Assembly: GCA_025024175.1 (NCBI GenBank)
Contig: QCXZ01000064.1
Location: 48,815,325 to 48,879,324, forward strand
Direction: 5' to 3'
DNA length: 64,000 bases
DNA from: Rhyzopertha dominica
Lineage: Eukaryota; Arthropoda; Insecta; Coleoptera; Bostrichidae
How positions within the stretch are numbered: position 1 is the stretch's first letter; each line of letters opens with the position of its first letter. Positions 1 through 13,984 of this stretch are shown here, one piece after another. Below the pieces are notes generated by a model. The model made no database searches and was not told the origin of the DNA. It saw only the letters and a list, made by a program, of their open reading frames with translations. A program made the translations under genes and the position numbers.

Positions 1-1229
1 CACTTATTGCAGTTGGTTCATAAACAAGGCATAACCCTTCATAGATTTGGATTTATACATAAAAATGAATCGTGTTAGCACTTCGCAACTACCGGATGCA
101 TTCACTAACTAGCAAACGATAAACTGAAACAACACAATCCCTTTCGTGCCTACGCAGACAATCAATAGATGGCCCTGTATGCATTCAAACAGCCTTTACT
201 TTACCAATATGCCTCATATAATATACTGTAGTATTTCCATATGAACTCCTGGCTTTAATAATTACATATATGTATTAACATATTAACCAACCATGTTAAT
301 TGTCATATACATAGGTTAGCTGCATATTAAAAGCAATACAGTAATACAACAAAAAAGTTCCAGCATTCGTTATTCAAGACAAACAATTTAAAATTCGAAG
401 ATGACTCTCAAACGAAACTTTTAGGATAAATTAAACGAATTTTATTAAGCTTCATTAGCAGCAATTGACGTTATTTCTAATTGAATTGATTCCACTTGTT
501 ACACCGAATAAAAGCGTGAAACTTACATAAATAATCTTATTTATTATACAAGACTCACTGATGCTATTGGATTTCCCAGACTATAGAGAGCATTTTATAG
601 ACAGCCAATACCTAATATTTTTGTATCTAAAACAAGCAAATATTCTGAAAATGAAATGCTAGGACCCAAACTCAAACAATTTTAATTTACATGATTCGTA
701 ACATTAATGTTATTTCATTTTCCACCGCTTTCGCTAATAATTATTCGCAGTTTACTATGAACGGCCATTAAAAATGCATTGATGATTTGGTGTGGCCACT
801 ATATCTAAATTTTTCCTTTTAGACTGCTCAACAAAAAATTGTTGACGGTTCTGATCTTTGACAAAAATTACAGGTGTAATTGAAACGTAAGATCAACAAT
901 TTCTTATCAATGTTTGATAGTAACAACGTTTTATCCGAAAATACAATTATCTGATATTGTGGACGCTTAAAACATCCTCGTATATTATTCATCATGATGT
1001 GTCATTGAAAATATTTAAATATTATTAACAGCAATAAGACAGTTAATGAGCAATCATAGATTATTATTTAATAACTTTTTTATGATTTTTGTTGTTATTA
1101 AGGACTTGATTATTATTATAGATGCATGTACAAACGAGCCAATGATTCAAATGCAGTTACATAGTAATAAGGCTAGTATAATTTCCTTTGAAGCGAAGCG
1201 TTTGTATTCGGAACACTATTTAGAAAAAT
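1..1229. other. AT-rich intergenic DNA, nothing recognised
   Basis: Only short, stop-limited frames with no recognisable motifs are present. No repeat structure or RNA gene stands out. Confidence 0.6.
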
Positions 1230-1570
1230 GTTGACCAAATTATCGGGGAGGCTAAACGCCATTAAACAAAATGTACAGATCCAGGTTTGATTGGGCGATT
1301 TTTAACTTGAAGCCATATAAGTCTTTAGGAACTTATGTAATCAACCATGTTATGTTGCAAAAGGGACCGGATAAATTGACAACACCTCTTTGCAAGCTGT
1401 ATAAGGCAAACGTAGTTAAGAATCATTGCTTGGCTGAAAAAAGCTAAAGTAACCTTTATACCTAAACCAGGACGAGATAGGTACATCAGGGAGGATATTT
1501 TAGTGCATATGTCTTTGACATAAAATCCCGTGAATTAGCTTTACATGCGTTAAGAAGCAGGGCTTCAACA
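1230..1570 (+). mobile_element. Relic of a non-LTR retrotransposon (LINE) reverse transcriptase
   Basis: Translating the plus strand in shifting frames gives a typical LINE reverse transcriptase opening. There is a DWAIFNLKPYKS-like stretch near 1290, then a stretch resembling LLQKGPDKLTTPLCKLYKA near 1350-1410, then KAKVTFIPKPGRD-like residues near 1440-1475. In this family these lie just before the catalytic palm. Frame breaks and stops show it is dead. The catalytic YXDD region is not present, so this is a short 5' piece of the domain. It resembles the LINE relic at 13.99-15.84 kb in type, but I cannot say they are the same family. Confidence 0.6.
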
Positions 1571-4500
1571 GCAACAGAAAACTGCATTCCGAACCATCCC
1601 TGATAGCGATTGACCTTTTAACAGTGCCTTATTTGACTAACTAAATTACAGCATAAATACAAAATGCAGACTTTTTTTACTATACATTAAATGTAATTTC
1701 AACATCAGAAAATCTAGAAAGTAAAATTGAAAAAATTGGAGCTTTAGAGTACTTAGGAAACACGCTATTATATCTTCAGTAGTTATTTTTACGACAGTAA
1801 TAAAATGTTGTTTCTGTAAAAGTACCTACTAATGCTTGGATGAAACTAATGCCTCGTCATAAACGACACAGAATAATAATAAAATATTACATATCGCAGA
1901 ATAGGTACACAAACTGTTTATCAACTATTGCGGAGACGAACGAGTTCGTCCGTGAAATCCACAATAACCACATGTGCATTTCTCCTTTCTTGTCAATGCA
2001 GGAAATAGGAAAAAGAAAATTCACGCTTCGGTGCACTTATTTGGTTTTGTAAAAACGCTTTCCTTTTAACGGCTGTTACATACGCTGTGACTCATTGTAC
2101 AGTGTTTTGTTATTAATGAGAAATTTAAATTCATACAAAACAAATAATGACTGTATTTGCGGACAAGGCAGTTTTGGTATATATATTATGGTTATTTGTT
2201 ATTAGTCTAATTTGGAACTTTATAGTGCAAGCTAGTGTAAAAAGTTTTTTAACGCAAAAACAGCTTTGGCATTTTTAAGTAAACGTTCATTGCTTCGTTC
2301 TACTGTTTAGTGTTATACCGTTTCACACTTTTTTCGACACTAATAAAACAACATACATTTAAGTAAACTGCAGCCAAAATTACAAATAGACAAAGTACAT
2401 ATGCTGCTCAAATAAACCTTTCACAAAGCAAAAATTTCAACCGCGTAACCCTGTCCCGATACCGTATTGTTTGTTTTAGGATAAATAAGTAACGTAATGA
2501 TTACCGCAGCAATTTAGATGTTCATCCAACTACGACCGTGGGAAGACTGTATTTCCGTATTTGTCGAGGCGTTACAAAAAGCTCAGAATTGCAAATAAAT
2601 TCATTGCAAAAGTGAGTGGATATTAAAATGCCTGAAATGTCAATGCTGAAATAGTTTTCAGTGTATCAGAAAATGGTTGTTTGTGAACGAAGTACCGTAA
2701 AATTGTGGTATTTGACTTATTACTAGTCTTGCAAAATAATTTCTTGTGTCGGTTACAAATATGAAATTATTGTCGGCTATTCTATTTTTAACCATTTTAC
2801 CAGTTGCTTACACCTGATCTAACATTGGGCATATCTCCAAACTGTGTAAAATTAATTGGTTGTATGGGTATTTAATGGAATTCTATAACTACTTAGTGTT
2901 TTTACCCTTAAAAATACTATTTTTCCTTCATATCCAAATGTTGAAATAAAATCTTGTCTGCTATTAATACTAAAGCAATATCAATAAACTGTTGAAATCA
3001 GGATTTCAATAATCATTTTTTATCTTCTTATGTGGGCTTTATAACTCGAAGGAATTTTTTATAAGTCAAGGTTATTCTTGACCAGTGACCAAATTCTAAC
3101 ATCATGTTTTCATCTGTCGTCGTAAGTTACAAAGGTAATAGACTTACATCCCAAATCAGATTAATCCTATAATTTATGTCCAAGTACGGGCTGAGACGAT
3201 GTCTAAGAATTTTCCGAAGCCCGACGGATAATTTGAGAAACCGTTACTGGATGAAGATCCTAATTTTTGTTGTCTGTCCGTTACGAGTGCAATGCTTCAT
3301 ATAATTATAACTTAAGTAAGAGCAACATAGATCTTTGTACCAATCTGTTATTGCTTTACCATTAATGTTCTATTTAAATTTTTATTTGACTCACTCCATT
3401 TAATTTTGTTTATCTAGATATCGGAGTTGATTTTTCTCTGGAATATTTTACTTAACAATGAAATAAAAACAGTTCAAATGGGAATTAAGCAACGTTACTC
3501 GACAAAGTACAGTATATTAAAGTGATTTTTAATCATAGATTACTTCGTCTGATGCATTCAACTGTTCAAGTTCATTATGTGAAGCTCCGTTAAAAGTTAC
3601 AACTTGGCGAGTTCTTGAAATATCTGTGATATACTCACAAATATTGCATGTCCTTCTTTTTGTTGTCTGTAGCATAAGACATTCTTATTGAACTTTAATA
3701 TCTCTAAACAGCAAAAGATCATTCAGAACTTCTTTCCCGTCTAGTTGAGGGACAGCCGCCTGTATAAGCTTGGTACTCATGTCTTAAGCACGCGAATCAC
3801 CTTAAAATGACCTTTTTTTATTTTGCAATATGTTAAACCAATATCTCTCCAAAATATGGTGTTACCTTTTACTCTCGTACTCAGTTACTCCAAATTTAGA
3901 ATCATTGGTGAAAAATTAGTGACCAGCTAATTCCTACAATGCACGAGGCAACATCCTGTAATTCCATTGAAACTCATCCTGACCGAAATAATGTATGCTC
4001 AGGTTGTAGACGAACAAATGTTGTTTGCAGTGTGCAACTGGCATTGATAGTTTAGGAAGCAGCAGTGCTTTTTTAAATTAAATATACAAGCATACAGTTC
4101 CTTAGAAATAGTTTATCGGTCATGTTTCAAAGAAGGTTTTGCTTACAGTGTCTTTTCAGGATGTAGTTCATGAAAATGGTTTTCAAATCAGGATGAAAGT
4201 AATCCTTTGCTCAGTTTTTCTTCGGCTGTACTCGTACTGTACTGTACTGGTAAGAAGGAAATAACAAAATATGTCCAGTAACGTCAGAATCATCGATTTA
4301 GTTGATGGGAATATTTTTGCCGCGATATTCTTCCTTTATTCTACAAAATCTTTACCTAACTACCGAGTACCGAGAATGTAGCTGATTACACACTATTACT
4401 TCCATGTCTCTTGTACGAATTTCTCGCTTCNAGAACTATTCCTTGATCGTTAGTAAGGACCCTCATGTTTCCAACTTTCCATGGATACTATGNCAGAGCC

Positions 4501-7500
4501 CTTGCTTTACACCATTTCGCGCAGATCACCACTCTATTTGCCTCCCAACCACCATTTTTAAATTAAATGTTATGGACTATTCTGTTCCACTAGTCGTTCT
4601 TTAATAGATTCTATGACGTATATCTAAGCTGCGGCACTGTTTAATAATAATCACAAATCTAAATCTAAAAATTGACAATTGTTTGCATTTATTACTTCTG
4701 AATCAAAGCCTTCTTAAAATAGTGGACATTTTTAAATAACGAAAATGTATTATATTATTTAATCTCATTATTAATATTTTAATAACTGGAAAAGGGTACA
4801 CGATAAAGACTTTTAAGTATACCTACGTTTTTTTTATGCCAAACGGATGTCCCAGTTAAGGTAGGCTAGCATGAATAACTTTATTATTACCAGAGATAGA
4901 AATTAGGTTAAATACAAAAAGGTTTTGCTCATATTTGAAATGACAGTAAAAGTGATTTTTTTAATATTCTGGTAAGTAGATGTCTAGTCGTTAAAGAAAT
5001 TGTATATAGATGACGCGCCTTTAGGTGTGAATGTAAATACGAGCTGCGAGTAATGTTAACTTTTTTATGCGTGGCAAGGCTGCTTTCATTTCAATGTCTC
5101 TCACTGACTCAGTGTTGTGCATATAAAATAAAATAATCCATAGTTTGAATTATACACCCCCTTACTTACATTACATTTTATTTTTTATTTCTTGCTACAG
5201 GCCTTCTATATGAGTTAATAAAACATTTAATATATCACCGTGATTGAATAAATCGGTCATTCTAAACATGGAAAATTCCAGTATGGCTGCCATAACAACG
5301 AATTAACCTGATGATGATTTGTTCGGAACGAAACGTTTTCCCAAAAATGTAACTGAAGTCAAGATTGGTGCAATTTTATATATGAGCATATAACTAATAT
5401 GCATCGTAAAAGGCAAACATTTCTGACAGTATCAAAGCTACCCATGGTATGGTACCTGGGACACCCTGTACGTTATTACTTATGGACCACCACTCGGTGT
5501 ATACATAAATATGGCTTTCATTAAGTTGTAGCTATTTTGGATCAGCACTGTGTTATGTATCGCTAAAAACATATACGTAAGCGCCTTATGGCAAACCATG
5601 ATTTGCTCTAAAACAGGTTCCAGGTTAGTGTTTCGTTTGTTGGTCTTATCAACACCAAAAAATACGTTTGTAAAAGAAGAAATAAATTAAAATACTGCAA
5701 CCTGAAATTTAGCTGTCCCGTTTTACATTTTGTGAACTCTAAAAACTTTATTTTAACCCAATTGCCCATTTTGGTACCAGCAAACCGTAATCTACGTGCC
5801 ACGAACCGTAAACAACAGTTTCAGGTACTACGTTTCCCAAATGGCTCGCATGGAAAAAAGTACAGTTCATTGCGATCCGCACACTTTAATTTATACAGTT
5901 AGTAATAGCGTAACTACTCGGCAAATTGTTATTTTGCCAGTAATTTGAGAACGTTTTCTGCCGTATGCGGAAGTTGCTGGTTGGGAAAACCGTGTTGCAA
6001 TAGATATGATGTGCCGTATTAAAGTAATTAGCCTAAACATTAAACAGCTAGGTGTAAATTTGTAACTTCGCAAAATGCGCAGAAAAAATTATTGCTGTAG
6101 CTCCAAAAACAACCGATTTTAGAAAACTTCAGCAAAAAGTTTCAAATTTATATCAAAAGTAATCAAAAACAATGTAAATTGATTTAACGATGATAATTCT
6201 CAGATGCTTTGATTACACTGACAAATGGGAATGGATTTTTCGAATTCGGCTGGTCATTTAGGTACCTACCAGCTATCTGACACACAATAACATTTTAAAT
6301 TCCTAACCGTACAGACAATGCGGAGGAGACAGTAAAAGGAAACATTGACGTTACTGACACACTATAGCGTACACTTCCGTTAAGCAACAGAACTTCTCGC
6401 ACAATATGATAAATACATGCATGTATAATAGTGAATAATCGTGTTAAATAACATTCAGAAAAGCTTGCATTATATCAGGTTTGTAAGGTTCAGTGAATCA
6501 AGCGCGTAATAACATGAAACCTTGCAATGCATCCTTTTCAGTGTAGNAGATAATCTGTAAGTTCTGGACTGGTGGCTTTGAATNATAGCAGCAAAGCAAC
6601 GAGGATTGCAATTAATTTTAATGCGGCAATTAAAACAATTCTTACGAATAGGTACATCTAACGGAATAGGCGCCAAGACGTTTATTGTCAGTGGATACGT
6701 CATTAATTAACGTTTCGCGGTCACTGCTCTCATCAGGTTGAATATGTTAATATAAAAGCAGATAGTGAACAACAATTTTTGCATGGTAATTGCCTAAACC
6801 ACTAGAATCTTGCCAAAATGCACTCGTAACTGGTAACACCATTAGACTGGTGAATGATTGAATAAATTCCATGCATTCCTTTTTTTCCATCAGATCAGGT
6901 TGAGCGTGTATTTTTTGCAATTATAAACGATGGAAAGTCACTTAAAATTGTGTATACCATTTCTTGTGTTCTGTTCAATGTTGCTCTGCAACACTTTCTA
7001 CAAAATGAATATACAGCATAAAGAATTTCTTTTCAACTGTTATTTTAAGTATTAATGTTGAATATAAACCCTAATCTGATACCAGATTCAACGAAAATAT
7101 CACGCAGTTATTGTGTTTTACAATTTTGAAAGTCATTTTAAAGGATATTTAGATAAAGTTTAGAAGTATTCTTAATTTTAAAAAAATTATTAATCTGCTC
7201 CAATTGTAAGTACAAAACAGCGCGTATGTTGTTGAAAGTTGTGAAATTCAATTGAATTGAAAATGCTTTTCGGAGTTACCCCTTTTTGTTGTTTAAAATG
7301 TAGTTTGCAATTGTCTATTGATTTGCGATAGCATTACTTCTTATATTTTAAACTGACAACTCTTGAGATATTTTAACATTGTAGTAAGTTCTGCCTATTG
7401 TGAACAAGAAAATCAAGAATCATTTTCAATTCAATAAAATTCATTTTTTGCACCTTTAGGTACTATGTTGCATGTCCACCATAGTCTTAATCCAAATTTA

Positions 7501-7860
7501 ATATGCATCATCGTACCTATACTCAACTTCAAAACACCCATGAAGCAATATTTAAAATTTTGCACAGTAAATAAGCATTTTGACTCAAGGGACAGTTCCA
7601 TAGTGACACTTTATAAAAAAGGTTGTTTGGACACGCCTACATAGCATAAACTACCATCTGACTAAAATCCGCTTAGGAGCCAAGATCCCACTATCCACGA
7701 ACGGAAGCCAAATCGAACATATAAGCGCTCCTACTTTGAGTGGGTTGCGCTAAAAACAAAAGCAAGCTATTCTTTGACGGTCATAAGAAATAGTTAGCAG
7801 AAATTAGTGACTTAGTTGTATTCTGTTACTGTTCTAAGATTAGTTTTCATCAAAATTAAT
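1571..7860. other. Long intergenic stretch without a supportable gene
   Basis: About 6.3 kb of AT-rich sequence with stops in all frames and a few unresolved bases (near 4431, 4493, 6547 and 6584). Near 5308-5333 a CTGATGA...GAAA arrangement resembles a hammerhead ribozyme core and is treated as a finding. Near 5460-5475 there is a GGGACACCCTGTA string of the kind seen at Tc1/mariner-type ends, without a visible partner. Nothing else is supported. Confidence 0.5.
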
Positions 7861-7868
7861 TTTACACA

Positions 7869-8072
7869 ATGCCACTTAAAAGACAACAGACATTTATAAT
7901 TGTTAGACAAAATATATTCCTGTCGATGCAAAACATATTACGTCCGTTGTATCATCAGGATGGTGCGCCGTATGCTGGGAATGTGCGAAATGCTTTAAAT
8001 TGTCAATTTCTAATCATTAGAAGTTTTGTTAAGGATTGCTTACGTGAGAAGTGCCTGTTACATAAGAAATAA
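7869..8072 (+). pseudogene. Scrap of a Tc1/mariner-like DDE transposase
   Basis: A short open stretch contains YHQDGAPYAGNVRNALN (about 7946-7999). It matches the usual QQDGAPPHYxxxVRxxLN block around the second catalytic Asp of Tc1/mariner-type DDE transposases, with two residues missing after GAP. Nothing upstream or downstream continues the domain, so only a fragment of about 20-40 residues is recognisable. No inverted repeats were located. Confidence 0.5.
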
Positions 8073-9612
8073 TGAAAAACAGAAACATCATTTTATAGTG
8101 TAACGCAAGGAATATACATAAATGTGCATGGATATCTGCAGCAAAGACTTGTGAAGTGCTTAAAACAAGAGGACAGTATTTTGAGCGCCTTTCAAAGTAA
8201 ATTCTTCATCGTTGTTTCTCTTTATGTGTTTTCTCTTATTTTTAAGAAGGTTTTTAAATACCTTTAAAACAGTAAATTCTAATATAGGAAATGATATAGA
8301 ATTTGCCCATCTATAGAGAACACCTACATTGACAACAAACGAACTTTATTAATTTTATTGGCGTTAAAGCGAATAAAAAGGCGAGGGGAATAATCGAATT
8401 TTTAGTCGTTCATCTTCATTTTCTTACCTTACCTTGATTTTAGTAGATATTGCTGTAAAATACCTACGCCTGCGGCAAGCGGGGACAATTTTAAAAACGT
8501 TCTTTTCTTATGTAACATGAAGTTCGAATGTCAGGTTTAGAAAGATCAGTGAATTGCTATTTGAAACAGTATACTTTTATGCAGCCCAGAGAATAGTGAA
8601 CAATCTATGTATACCTATAGATAAAGTTTCAAAAGACTAACTCTTCTACAAATTGTATAGTAAGTACTTAAAGTTTTTACTTCTCTAACATAAAAAAGAG
8701 TATGATGGTAAATGTGCCGATATTAATAATAAGGAACCTATGGATTATATATCAGATAACGTTTTTCACGAATAACTTGTACAAAAGCAATACTATTAGG
8801 AGTATATTATACGATGCAAGTCCTTTCAGCAGTAATTTAATTTAAAAATCTTCGGTATTGGAGTATCCTTGTTATAATAATTCCTCATAACCCAGAAACC
8901 ATAAACGAACAATTACTAAAATTAGTGAGTCTGCACTATGAAATATGACAGTTTTCTACAGCAACAAAAAATCGTGTTCGAATTTGATTATGATAGTGCA
9001 GTGCAGTACTTAATAGCCTATTATTTAATGTTCCATTGAAATTTCAGCAAAAATTGTCGTCTTGGACTATTAATTATTGTGAAATATAGGTACCGTCGCT
9101 ATTTTATAGAATCAAGCATTCAAAGTAATGTTGATTTGTATTTTACCCGGAAGTAACGCTTTAAATGTTATCAACAATTATTTGTAACCAATGACAGTTT
9201 GAGTGACTTAAAATAAAACCATCAGGACTAATTGCTATTCTGATTGAAAAGTACTGGTCGCAATGTTAATAAAGCATCTATTTTTTTACAAAATTATTTT
9301 ATAACATATGTGAAAATACTTTTTTATATGCAAAAAATTGTGTTAAACTCAAGGTCATGCCTGATTTAATAATCAGAGACCGAACACGTTTTTTTTTGCA
9401 AAAGGGGAGTAGGGAACAAATGGATGCCAATAGCTATTCTTTTAGAACTTCTTTCCGTTGATTAACTTTGCCACCCTGGCTGCATAGTTCCTGCCTCATT
9501 CATCATTATATATATGACTGTGGAAAACAGCGCAGCAAATTTTAATTAACAATATTAAGGTCTAAAATATTACAAATGCACTAATGAAAAAAACCGCTGC
9601 AAATTGAATCAA
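8073..9612. other. AT-rich intergenic DNA, nothing recognised
   Basis: No open frame with recognisable features and no clear repeat boundary was seen up to the K repeat that starts near 9613. Confidence 0.5.
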
Positions 9613-10418
9613 TACATCCACATCCAATTGTCAAAATGACATTTACGTTTTTATTTCTTATACTATACGATTAGTAAGCAGGTTTTGAGCATGTTTTCTC
9701 TCTACACTTTTTTTCTGAGATAGAAATATATAAATTTTAAAATCGTTTTTTTCCAAATAACTCGAAAATTATTAACTTAACAAAAAAATTTCAAGAGTGC
9801 TTTCTGATCAGAAATTTGATTTTCTATATAATACCAAGAGCAGGGTCCAAAATAAGTTTTTTGAAAATATTTCGAAAATGTCAAAATTTTGAATAAATTT
9901 TCTAAGACACTTTTTGTGAGAAATTTTATTTCCTATCTGATGGTATTTTCATTTTTTGAATATATTGGATGTATTCGGAGATATTTAGGAAAAACCGTTT
10001 TCTTTAAGTGATGCTCTTTTGCTAATATCTTCTAAACAGTTTGCTGCACCGAAAATTTATAAGAACGAATAATACTCGCAGTTATACTACTAATCACATA
10101 ATAAAACGAAAAAAAAAATAAAAATTTGCAAAAAGGGTAGTAACCCCCCAATTTCGCCCCCTTCGCGATACCCTACTTACCCCACAAACAATAGCTCGCT
10201 TTGGGTAGTTGAGATTTATACGTTTGCCAAATTTCAAGTTCATATATTAAGTCTTTCAAAAGTTATCGTGTCCCCAAACAAAACCACAGACACACAGACA
10301 AGAAATTTAATTTTGCTCATTTTTTTGCGTTTTCGATCATTTTAAGGGGAATGAGCTAATAAAAATTTTTGAAAATTTTTTCGCCATACAATACTTCCCA
10401 TCCGTTGGATGTGGAAGT
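9613..10418 (+). repeat. Repeat family K, copy A (fullest copy)
   Basis: About 806 bp bounded by short inverted ends: CATCCACATCCAA at the left, and at the right TTGGATGTGGAAG, the complement of CTTCCACATCCAA. TA lies next to each end. The interior is low-complexity, with A and T runs, and non-coding. Copies occur at 38043-38815 (same orientation) and 21556-22062 (reversed). They share the CTTGTCTGTGTGTCTGTGG-like segment and the block around CGCCCCCTTCGCGATA. The ends and TA flanks suggest a non-autonomous Tc1/mariner-type DNA element. That assignment is an inference because no transposase is present. Confidence 0.65.
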
Positions 10419-10424
10419 AATTAC

Positions 10425-10600
10425 TGCAAAATGGTTCTTAATATCCGTGCCAAGGGTTCTATTGTCACAGCAAATAAATGCCGCAATCGCCGAACTTCAA
10501 CGTTTCTTTTTTTGGCTAGTGCTTCCACCTACTACCGAAAATTTTCAAAATATCCTTACTGTCAAGACTATCCAGTTCATCCTGGCTCTGTAGAGTATCA
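10425..10600 (+). pseudogene. Possible Ty3/gypsy reverse transcriptase/connection scrap
   Basis: Across two frames the residues AKG..T..K, AIAELQRFF and TYYRKFSKY appear in order. They resemble the AKGI..DP.K..AI.....ELQRFLGLASYYRKFI stretch at the end of Ty3/gypsy reverse transcriptases. The frame changes inside the T run near 10508-10515. The match is short and degenerate, so this is a weak call. Confidence 0.3.
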
Positions 10601-12233
10601 CTATCTGTCGCGAATCCGGCAACCTCAGATCTGTCTATCACTCAAGCTCACAAGACAACGCTACCACTACTTCACACGGAACGGAGTGCGCCAAGCAGGT
10701 GGATTCCAAATACCATCGGCTGGTCGATCGCTTGTAAACAACTGCTGATGGGACGGCGAAGAACGAGTCTGTAACACTAACGGGACCCGCATAGCACTAA
10801 CCCAACTGGGTAAGTCCTGCTTCCGCCGCAGGTGATGTCGTGCGACGCATTGCTAAGATTTTTTACGGCAGGAAGAAATAATTTCCGGAATATGGTGCTT
10901 ATGAGAGAGATCCTTACCTGGAATGCTTTGACGGAAGGATCAGTATATAGTTAGTTGTATTATATTTTCAATAAATAACAAAAATTGATGTTATTTTAAC
11001 ATACCTGCTTTGAAGAAAGGATATCCTCAGAATTGTGGTAAATCAAAAATTATGTGAAAGAAAACAAATCGTAAATTCCTGGATGGTGTTGCTTTAACTT
11101 AAACTTGAAAAGGGGGTTGGCATAAGGCAAATGCGAATAGTCCACTGCAGACAGCACATTAAAAAAAGTCAAGTCGATTATGGTTGGCAATAGTTAAACG
11201 TAAATATGTCGCTTCACAAAAAGATTAGAACTTACAAGCGCCCATTAAAAACGTTATTTTTTCAAAAACATTCCGTTTATGGTCGAAACTGGTCGAAACG
11301 GACCCCAGTTTTGAGAAAAAGCCGCGCATCAAAATAAAACCGAATTCGGTGTGGAACAGCAGAATTTTTTTAACTATCTTATTTTAGACGGTGAACGATT
11401 GTTCTTTTAAAAGCTTTCGTTCGGCAACAGACATTTCGAAGCCATTTTTCCGCATGTTTCGTTACTCGAGTACGGTTGTATTATATAGACACCGTCTTGT
11501 AAAACACATACTGAGAGAACTGAAGCAGTTCAGCACTTGTTACTTAAGATTTACTTTGTTGGAAACTATAAGAATCTCTCTTTCAATTTGTTTTGTTTTT
11601 AATGTTATCACCAATTTCATTGATGCTCCCGGCATTCTTTATTTACTTAAATTTTGTGTTCTTATTATTNAGTACGTAAAATCTCCTTTTATATTGATAC
11701 TTCTACGTCTAATTTTACTTAGCATATTTCCTTCGNTAAAGTTTTTGCTTTTTGTCATTTTTATTGTAAAAGTATAGATATTTTCACAAACTGCTCCCTT
11801 TTTTAGTTTATCCCTTTGACTACTACGGGGGCTCATATGTTCTAGTAATCTTATTTATGCTACTTATGGGATTAAAACATCCTAAATCAACATTTAAATG
11901 TGAAATATCAGTGTTTATGGTCTCTGACAATATTAGGTAACACTGAATGTTAATTCCCGCCTTGAAACATAACTTACAAGTGAATTTCATAGACGACTAC
12001 ATCTTTGTGGTGTGTGGTAGTGCTCTAAACTATTTTTTGCGAATATTATCAAAGATATTTACTGCTTTTAGAATAATAAAAGATTGGTGAGTAAACGTAT
12101 TGAAAACTTATGCATATTTTTGTAATGTAATATAAAGTAAATGATGTTGGTACTATCTTGTCCCATCAGTGATTTCCACTGTGTTTTTAAAGCCCATCAG
12201 CCATCAGTATCAGTATTGCTTGTACTTCAGATC
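10601..12233. other. Intergenic DNA with a GC-richer patch of unknown origin
   Basis: 10,600-10,900 is richer in G+C than its surroundings and may be remnant retroelement sequence, but I found no motif. An open frame at 11,391-11,777 is low-complexity, hydrophobic by base composition and interrupted by N bases. I do not regard it as a gene. Confidence 0.4.
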
Positions 12234-13830
12234 ATGAGTCGTCGTTATCTCACGCAAAAAGAGCTTGAAGAAGAAGCTGACCATGAATGAGTCAGAGGAA
12301 GAACCTTTTCCAGGGTCAGATGAATCTGATTATGTTCCCGATGAAAGTGAAGATGATGAAAGACCAAGCTTTGACGAAAGAGATGGAGATATAAATGAAG
12401 CCGGGAAGGTAAATCTGATCCTGAAATATCTATGATGGGTTTGCTGACTTAGTTCTGAGTAATACTTGTGATACACCGAGTAATATAGAGGATAATACAG
12501 CTATTATGAACTGGAGTACATCCGTGGATAATTTTGTTCCACGCTTGCGATTGCCTGAAGAAAAGAAAGGTGTAGTTCTGCTGAATGTAGGAAGACAATC
12601 TACAGAGCTTGACGCTTTTATAGAAATGTTTCCCCGAAGATTCTTCTTAACATTGCTGACTCCACTAATAAAAGGATCAAGAAACGAAATTTAAAACTCA
12701 GGTAACAGATATGTATGAAATAATGATCGTTCTTCGCTGTACACTAGTAATGTGCTAGAACAAAGTACCAAGTTTTGCTAATTATGGGTCAAGTAATAAA
12801 CCTCTTGCTAATAATGTTACAAAAGGTGCTATTGGCAGAGATCGATGTAAATTTTTGCTATCTAAACCTTATTTTACTGACCCAACAAACCACAAAACGC
12901 TTCCAAATTTTACTATGTTGACGACCTCATCGCATGTCTAAAAAGAAGGTTTCCAAGGGCAAGAACTAATAGTTCCAGACAGTCTATAGAGGAAACTATG
13001 GTCAAATTCAAAGGATGATCGTCGCTCAAAAAGTATATGCCACTAAAACCAGTAAAGAGAGGTATCAAATTATGGCAGCGATGTGACTCACTGACTGGTT
13101 ACATNTATGATCTAAATATCTATTTTGAGAATGAAGCCAATACCGTAGAGAGGGTACACTTGGAGAAAGGGTAGTGAAGAAACTATGCGATATTATTCGA
13201 TTATCTTCTGTACGTTTTTTTACCAGTGTTGAATACTCACCACTCTCCTTGCGTTGGTATTTAGGTGAACAATAGAAAAAACGTACCGGCATCTAGTGCA
13301 AGAAAATAAGTTAGATGCCATTCTGAGTTTCTTGTGAATGAGCAGGGTACAAATGCCGTAAATGGAAAGACAATAAAGATGTTTTGCTTATGTCCATTTG
13401 TCATACTACTTCTGTGGGAAAGAATGGGAGAAGATTGAAAACGGGAAAATGTGATTTGCATTGTTCTAATGCTGTAGCATTCTACAACAAATACATGGAA
13501 GGCGTTGACCTTGCGGACCAGAGAAGATATCGACTTATGACTTCGGCAAAATGGTGAGGTAATGTTTTTTACAAATTGTTTATGGCTGCAGCAACTAATT
13601 CATAGATTATATTCTGTGAAACACGACATAACATACTATTACTAAATTATCTCGTTCCTCTAGCATCTAGCTGAACAAATGATAAGCTTGGAAAGATGCA
13701 AAGCCAAAATCAGACGAAGAGGTAGACAAACAAAAAGGCAAAGATCTATGGTAAATGTTGTTGATCATCTTCCAACTCAAGGTCTAAATAGGAGGTGCTA
13801 ACGTTGTTCACAGCAGAAGAATAAATAAAT
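12234..13830 (+). pseudogene. Decayed piggyBac-type transposase
   Basis: The pseudogene starts at ATG 12234 (MSRRYLTQKELEEEAD) with an acidic N-terminus (FPGSDESDYVPDESEDDE). Further along are the piggyBac hallmarks ETMVKFKG near 12990 and YMPLKPVKRGIKLWQRCDS near 13035-13090, then GYxYDLNIYFE. A YMEGVDLADQ-like block near 13495-13530 follows, and a VVDHLPTQGLNRR stretch leads to a C-terminal Cys-rich tail near 13750-13860. In the family this is a cut-and-paste transposase acting at TTAA. Several frameshifts and stops make it non-functional. I could not define terminal repeats or the target duplication. Confidence 0.8.
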
Positions 13831-13984
13831 AAAGAACAAAAGAGCACTGTTGGGACAAAATGTCCCATATCCTTAGAAAGGATAAATTGGCATAATTTGT
13901 TGTGAATCGTTCATAAAAAAGGCTTATATGGGCATCCTATAGCAAAAAATTTAGATTTAAAGGTACTACCTTCCAAAAATGAGT

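Noticed and set aside
11391..11777. 128-codon open frame
   Set aside because: Low-complexity, N-containing and without motifs; the hydrophobicity follows from T-rich composition.
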